NCBI GenBank assembly: GCA_003979335.1
Contig: RYWC01000066.1
Coordinates: forward strand, 1-5,054
DNA length: 5,054 nucleotides
Direction of reading: 5' to 3'
From: Clostridia bacterium
GTDB lineage: Bacteria; Bacillota_A; Clostridia; Christensenellales; Borkfalkiaceae
The notes under the pieces were generated by a model. It saw only the letters and a list, made by a program, of their open reading frames with translations, had not been told where the DNA came from and made no database searches. This document shows positions 1-5,054 of the stretch, in pieces; within the stretch, counting starts at the first letter, position 1; each line of letters opens with the position of its first letter. The translations under genes were made by a program, and so were the position numbers.

Positions 1-51
1 CTGAAAAAGCTGTTTGAAAAAACGAAAAAATGCGTAGGCGAGGGCAGGTGA
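1..51 (+). CDS. 3' end of an unidentified upstream gene (partial)
   Basis: Reading from base 1 in frame 1 gives 16 codons ([16 protein letters not shown]) ending at TGA 49-51. The other two forward frames hit stops within the first 17 bases, so this is the only open one. The tail is Lys-rich and hydrophilic, as many protein C-termini are, but it is too short to identify a family. Its stop codon overlaps the AGGTG ribosome binding site of rpsU, and rpsU starts 7 nt later, which suggests one transcript and possible translational coupling. That tight spacing is the main reason to treat it as coding. It could also be non-coding 5' leader of rpsU. Confidence 0.5.
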   Translation: MKKLFEKTKKCVGEGR

Positions 52-58
52 AAAAGAT

Positions 59-235
59 ATGTCAACTATAAAAGTAGGTGAAAACGAATCGGTTGAAAGC
101 GCGCTTCGCCGCTTTAAAAGAAAGTGCTCGCGCGACGGAATAATCGGCGACCTTCGTAAAAAAGAATTTTACGAATCCCCCGCGGTTAAACGCAGAAAGA
201 AAGCGGAAGCTGCAAGAAAAAGAAATAAAAATTAA
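59..235 (+). CDS. rpsU: Small ribosomal subunit protein bS21
   Basis: This 58-residue protein is bS21, a small basic component of the 30S subunit that lies near the 3' end of 16S rRNA on the platform and helps translation initiation. The sequence shows the family pattern end to end: N-terminal [20 protein letters not shown], a central cysteine (C23) and [15 protein letters not shown] stretch, and a C-terminal [15 protein letters not shown] tail for RNA contact. The length matches the usual 57-60 residues of the Firmicute protein. The start is ATG at 59, preceded by AGGTG (46-50) at 8-nt spacing. It follows the upstream partial gene by 7 nt and is closed by a terminator beginning 5 nt after the stop, so it is the last gene of its operon. 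In many Firmicutes yqeY follows rpsU; here it does not. The gene looks intact and ordinary. Confidence 0.97.
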   Translation: MSTIKVGENESVESALRRFKRKCSRDGIIGDLRKKEFYESPAVKRRKKAEAARKRNKN

Positions 236-240
236 TTTTT

Positions 241-275
241 AAGTCTGTCGGACGAATAGTCCGATAGACTTTTTT
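241..275 (+). terminator. Rho-independent terminator of the rpsU operon
   Basis: A 13-bp stem pairs 241-253 with 259-271 without gaps, including one G-T wobble (247/265), around a 5-nt loop GAATA (254-258). A run of six T (270-275) follows. The hairpin starts 5 nt after the rpsU stop codon. No matching T-run exists for the minus strand, so it acts in the + direction only. This is the strongest structural RNA signal in the window. Only 11 nt separate the T-run from the earliest possible start (287) of the next gene. Confidence 0.93.
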
Positions 276-295
276 CATTACGGAAAATGTCGAGT

Positions 296-302
296 AAAGG
301 AG
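296..302 (+). promoter_or_regulatory. Shine-Dalgarno sequence of the unknown small gene
   Basis: AAAGGAG is a good anti-SD match, but it fits no ATG comfortably. The ATG at 287 lies upstream of it, the ATG at 305 follows after only 2 nt, and the ATG at 317 follows after 14 nt. It rules out 287 as the main start and favours 317, where the spacing is long but still plausible. An unusual start such as ATT at 314 (11-nt spacing) cannot be excluded. Confidence 0.6.
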
Positions 303-316
303 AAATGTGTAAAATT

Positions 317-697
317 ATGGACGACTTAAAGTTTATGGCAAAAGCCGCTAAAAACCGGCTGAAAAGTAATTACTGGGCAGACTGTAAAGAAAACATTGAG
401 AAAAACACTATCGAAGCCAAAAATAAAGGGTACAGCGAAATAAAGATAAAGTCTTCTTTAAAAACGCGCGTAAAAAGCGAAATCAAAGGGGAAAAGCAGG
501 ACGAATTTTACCTTAAAGTTAAAGGCATTCTTCTCGCGGAGGGGGAAGTGTCGGACGCCATAGGCAGGCTGACGGATAAAGACTATTACGCAACTTTGTC
601 GTACGATGAAAAACAGAGATATAATTTAGAACTTTCTTCAAAATATTTATCCGCTTTACAGCGGTTCAGGCGTGAAAAAGAATTGGGCTTAATTTGA
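317..697 (+). CDS. Small charged protein of unknown function
   Basis: I do not recognise a named family. From ATG 317 the product is 126 residues. The frame is open from 287 (136 residues), but the SD at 296-302 lies downstream of that ATG. The protein is rich in Lys and Glu, has no signal peptide or membrane segment, and should be mostly helical and cytoplasmic. Two patches look constrained: an N-terminal AKNRLKSNYW (residues 11-20) and a C-terminal YDEKQRYNLELSSKYL followed by RFRREKE (residues 96-122), in the style of a conserved clostridial hypothetical protein. There are no catalytic metal-binding or nucleotide-binding motifs. Codon use resembles its neighbours, and normal reading across 126 codons supports a real gene. 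It starts just after the rpsU terminator with no clear promoter of its own, and its stop is 12 nt before the -35 box of pcrA. Translation is likely real; function is unknown. Confidence 0.8.
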   Translation: MDDLKFMAKAAKNRLKSNYWADCKENIEKNTIEAKNKGYSEIKIKSSLKTRVKSEIKGEKQDEFYLKVKGILLAEGEVSDAIGRLTDKDYYATLSYDEKQRYNLELSSKYLSALQRFRREKELGLI

Positions 698-709
698 CGC
701 GCCGAACAA

Positions 710-738
710 TTGAATTTTGAAATTACTTATGATATAAT
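710..738 (+). promoter_or_regulatory. Sigma-A type promoter of pcrA (extended -10)
   Basis: The -35 box is TTGAAT (710-715, 5 of 6 consensus), the spacer is exactly 17 nt, and the -10 box is a perfect TATAAT (733-738), with TG at 730-731 forming an extended -10 (TGATATAAT). Transcription should start about 7 nt after the -10, at 745-746, which coincides with the pcrA ATG at 746. This is the only near-consensus promoter I see in the window. The same bases could be read as a TTG-started N-terminal extension of pcrA, but the promoter explains them better. Confidence 0.85.
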
Positions 739-745
739 ATTTGCT

Positions 746-3037
746 ATGGACGAATTGCTTGATAAACTTAACGAAGAACAGCGCAAACCTGTTTGCGATA
801 CCGAGGGACAGGTTCTTGTTCTTGCGGGCGCGGGAAGCGGCAAGACAAGGGTGCTTACTTCGCGTATTGCATATATTTTGCGCGAGGGTAAAGCCTCTCT
901 TTCCCAAATTCTCGCTATCACTTTTACTAATAAAGCGGCAGGCGAGATGAAAGAACGTCTTTCGTCTATGCTCGATGGCGGAGATACTAAATGGATTTGT
1001 ACAATCCATTCGATGTGCGTAAAAATTTTAAGGCAGTTTGCCGATAAAGCAGGTTTAAAGCCTAATTTTTCCATTTACAGCGAAACGGAGAGGGGCAACG
1101 TAATCAAAAAAGCTTTTCAGGAGCTTGATTTTGATGACGAAAAGCTGTTAAAAGATGCAAAATATCATATCGGAAACGCTAAAATGTTGGGGCTTGACCC
1201 CGACAGTTACGGCAGAAAATATCACGGCGAGCGCGGTATGGACGATATTGTTTGTATTTACGAAAAATACGACAGGCACCTGCGCGAAAACAACGCTTTG
1301 GATTTTGACGACTTGCTTTTGGAAACTTTAAGGCTGTTAAGGCGCGACAGGGAAACTCTTGAATACCTTTCAGATAAATTCAAATATGTACTTGTGGACG
1401 AGTTTCAGGACACTAACCAAGTCCAGTACAATATTATAAAACTTCTCGCGTCGGGTCACGGCAACTTGTTTGCGGTAGGCGACGACGACCAGTCGATTTA
1501 CGGTTGGCGCGGCGCCGAAATACAGAATATTTTAGCTTTTGACAAGGATTTTCCCAATGCCAAAATATATAAACTGGAACGCAACTACCGCTCAACTAAA
1601 TCTATTCTGCGCTTAGCTAATTGCATAATAAAAAACAACGTTTCACGCCGTGGAAAAGAGCTTTGGACAGAAGCCGGCGAGGGCGATAAACCCGTCTATT
1701 ATCAGGCGGAAGAAGAGGCAGGCGAGGCATTGTACACGGCGCGTACCATTACCGACGGGGTTGCGCGCGGCAAAAAGTATTCTGATTTTGCAGTATTGAT
1801 GCGAATAAACGCTTTGACTCGTTCATACGAGCAAGAGTTTGCAAAATACGGTATACCTTATAAAGTGTTCGGCGGTTTCCGTTTCTTTGAAAGAAAGGAA
1901 ATCAAGGACGTTTTAGCTTATTTAAGAATTATTTCCAATCCTTACGACGGCGAGGCTTTGGAAAGAATAATCAACGTTCCCAAACGCGGAATAGGCGGCA
2001 AAACCGTTCAGGTTATGTATGAGTACGCCCAATCAACAGGGCTTTCGTTGTACGACGCCGCAGTTGACTGCGAAGAGCTTCCGCTTACTCGCGGTACAAA
2101 GGACAAAATTAAAAGCTTTACCGCGCTTATTAAACAATTTATTATTTCTGCTGCGGACCAACCCGTAGCTCAGCTTGTGCGCGACGTGCTTTCTATGGCG
2201 GATTTGCGTTCAGCCTACGACGACGGTACGGACGAGGGCGACGGAAAGCTTGCTAATCTTGACGAATTTATCGCGTCGGTTGACGATTATTCGCGGTTGA
2301 ATCCTACGGCTACGCTTGACGAGTATTTAAATCAGGTAACTCTTTCGTCCGACCTTGACGAAATGGACGAGGGCGATTACGTCACCCTTGCCACAATTCA
2401 CGCCGTTAAGGGGCTTGAATTTCCCATAGTATTTATGTGCGGACTTGAAGACGGGATAATACCTTCGTCCCGTTCTTCGGAAGACGGCAGAAGCGAAGAG
2501 GAAGAGCGCCGACTTATGTACGTTGCGATAACGCGTGCAAAAGAAAGGCTGTATCTTACCCGTTCAAAGTCGCGCTATCTTTATGGGCACCGCGATTTAA
2601 CGCGTCCTTCGAAATTTATTAAAGAACTTGCGCCGGAACTCGGCGCGGTCACTATGGACAATTTCGCATATTATTCCGGCTCAGGGAAGAGATTTTCAGG
2701 CGCTTACGACGGCGGAAATTACGGCGGAAGAAGACAGGAAACGTCTTATGGCAAAGCGCTTTATTCTGATTTTGAGGGTTATGAAAGTTCTTCGGATTCA
2801 GGAAGTTTCAAAGGCTTTTTCGGCGGAGTTAAAAACGCCGCGCAAACGGCTAAGCAGAGTTTTAACAATTCCGCTAACGGAAAGCAGTACTCGGTCGGAA
2901 TGAAAGTGAGGCACCCCAAGTTCGGGGTAGGAATGGTGGTTGCGCTTAAAAACGGCGGCACTGTTATCAACGTTGCTTTTGACGGTCAGGGAATAAAAGA
3001 GCTGTCGGCATCTTTGGCTCCGCTTATTGTTATTTGA
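746..3037 (+). CDS. pcrA: ATP-dependent DNA helicase PcrA (UvrD/Rep family)
   Basis: A 763-residue superfamily 1A helicase that unwinds DNA 3' to 5' with ATP, used in repair, plasmid rolling-circle replication and clearing of RNA polymerase or RecA. Motifs in order: Q-motif LNEEQRKPV (8-16), Walker A AGAGSGKT (27-34, K33), Ia ITFTNKAA (58-65), II DEFQD (218-222), III VGDDDQSIYGWRG (244-256), IV ERNYRS (278-283), V TIHAVKGLEF (550-559) and VI YVAITRAKERL (592-602). A Gly/Ser/Tyr-rich linker (about 642-712) leads to a C-terminal Tudor-like domain (715-760, VGMKVRHPKFGVG and AFDGQGIKEL), the part that contacts RNA polymerase in known PcrA proteins. The length is slightly above the usual 720-750. 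I chose ATG 746 because the family begins a few residues before the Q-motif. The frame extends back to a TTG at 710, but that would translate the promoter and has no SD. No SD precedes 746 either, so the message is probably leaderless. ligA follows after 90 nt without a terminator. Confidence 0.97.
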   Translation: MDELLDKLNEEQRKPVCDTEGQVLVLAGAGSGKTRVLTSRIAYILREGKASLSQILAITFTNKAAGEMKERLSSMLDGGDTKWICTIHSMCVKILRQFADKAGLKPNFSIYSETERGNVIKKAFQELDFDDEKLLKDAKYHIGNAKMLGLDPDSYGRKYHGERGMDDIVCIYEKYDRHLRENNALDFDDLLLETLRLLRRDRETLEYLSDKFKYVLVDEFQDTNQVQYNIIKLLASGHGNLFAVGDDDQSIYGWRGAEIQNILAFDKDFPNAKIYKLERNYRSTKSILRLANCIIKNNVSRRGKELWTEAGEGDKPVYYQAEEEAGEALYTARTITDGVARGKKYSDFAVLMRINALTRSYEQEFAKYGIPYKVFGGFRFFERKEIKDVLAYLRIISNPYDGEALERIINVPKRGIGGKTVQVMYEYAQSTGLSLYDAAVDCEELPLTRGTKDKIKSFTALIKQFIISAADQPVAQLVRDVLSMADLRSAYDDGTDEGDGKLANLDEFIASVDDYSRLNPTATLDEYLNQVTLSSDLDEMDEGDYVTLATIHAVKGLEFPIVFMCGLEDGIIPSSRSSEDGRSEEEERRLMYVAITRAKERLYLTRSKSRYLYGHRDLTRPSKFIKELAPELGAVTMDNFAYYSGSGKRFSGAYDGGNYGGRRQETSYGKALYSDFEGYESSSDSGSFKGFFGGVKNAAQTAKQSFNNSANGKQYSVGMKVRHPKFGVGMVVALKNGGTVINVAFDGQGIKELSASLAPLIVI

Positions 3038-3043
3038 TTGTAA

Positions 3044-5054
<2,011 letters not shown>

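Noticed and set aside
681..712. Inverted repeat AATTG/CAATT around the stop codon of the small gene, as a terminator.
   Set aside because: The stem is short and interrupted, the loop is long, and no T-run follows. The right arm is part of the pcrA -35 region.
710..745. Twelve-residue N-terminal extension of PcrA from a TTG at 710.
   Set aside because: It would translate the -35 and -10 boxes, has no Shine-Dalgarno sequence, and lies outside the conserved PcrA N-terminus, which fits ATG 746.
689..1074. Minus-strand and alternative-frame open frames over the start of pcrA (689-1009, 727-1074, 741-950).
   Set aside because: They overlap the Walker A region of pcrA in other frames, lack ribosome binding sites and have unlikely compositions.
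2628..2970. Open frames at 2628-2903 (+) and 2779-2970 (-).
   Set aside because: They fall in the low-complexity linker and Tudor part of pcrA, in other frames, with no support of their own.

Overview
This window is chromosomal housekeeping DNA from what is most likely a Bacillota bacterium, probably of class Clostridia. The basis is the Gram-positive-type PcrA helicase followed directly by NAD-dependent DNA ligase LigA (the pcrA-ligA order of Firmicutes), a bS21 protein with a typical Lys/Arg-rich tail, moderate-to-low GC, an intrinsic terminator of the usual hairpin-plus-T-run kind, and LigA motif variants that I associate with clostridial ligases. I did not compute GC, and the lineage is inferred rather than proven. 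All genes lie on the + strand, and I see no mobile element, tRNA, rRNA or CRISPR array.

Layout. Bases 1-51 hold the last 16 codons of an unidentified upstream gene. It is followed 7 nt later by rpsU (59-235), ribosomal protein bS21, which is closed by a strong rho-independent terminator (241-275). Next comes a small, charged protein of unknown function (best start 317, stop 697), whose Shine-Dalgarno sequence sits awkwardly between candidate starts. A near-consensus sigma-A promoter (-35 TTGAAT, 17-nt spacer, extended -10 TGATATAAT) follows at once, and only 7 nt separate its -10 box from the ATG of pcrA (746-3037). This makes pcrA a strong candidate for a leaderless mRNA. After a 90-nt gap containing three CATATG-centred palindromic elements, ligA begins at 3128 behind a GGGGGTG ribosome binding site and runs off the right edge inside its BRCT domain.

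How the genes work together. PcrA (3'-5' helicase for repair, rolling-circle replication and transcription-coupled processes) and LigA (nick sealing in replication and repair) are functional partners and probably share a transcript, since no terminator lies between them. The intergenic repeats may tune ligA translation or mark a control site. rpsU is transcriptionally insulated from the pcrA-ligA pair. The unknown small gene sits between the two units and could be reached by readthrough of the rpsU terminator. No novel multi-gene system is evident. The points worth a second look are the leaderless pcrA start, the CATATG repeats before ligA, and the unknown small protein.
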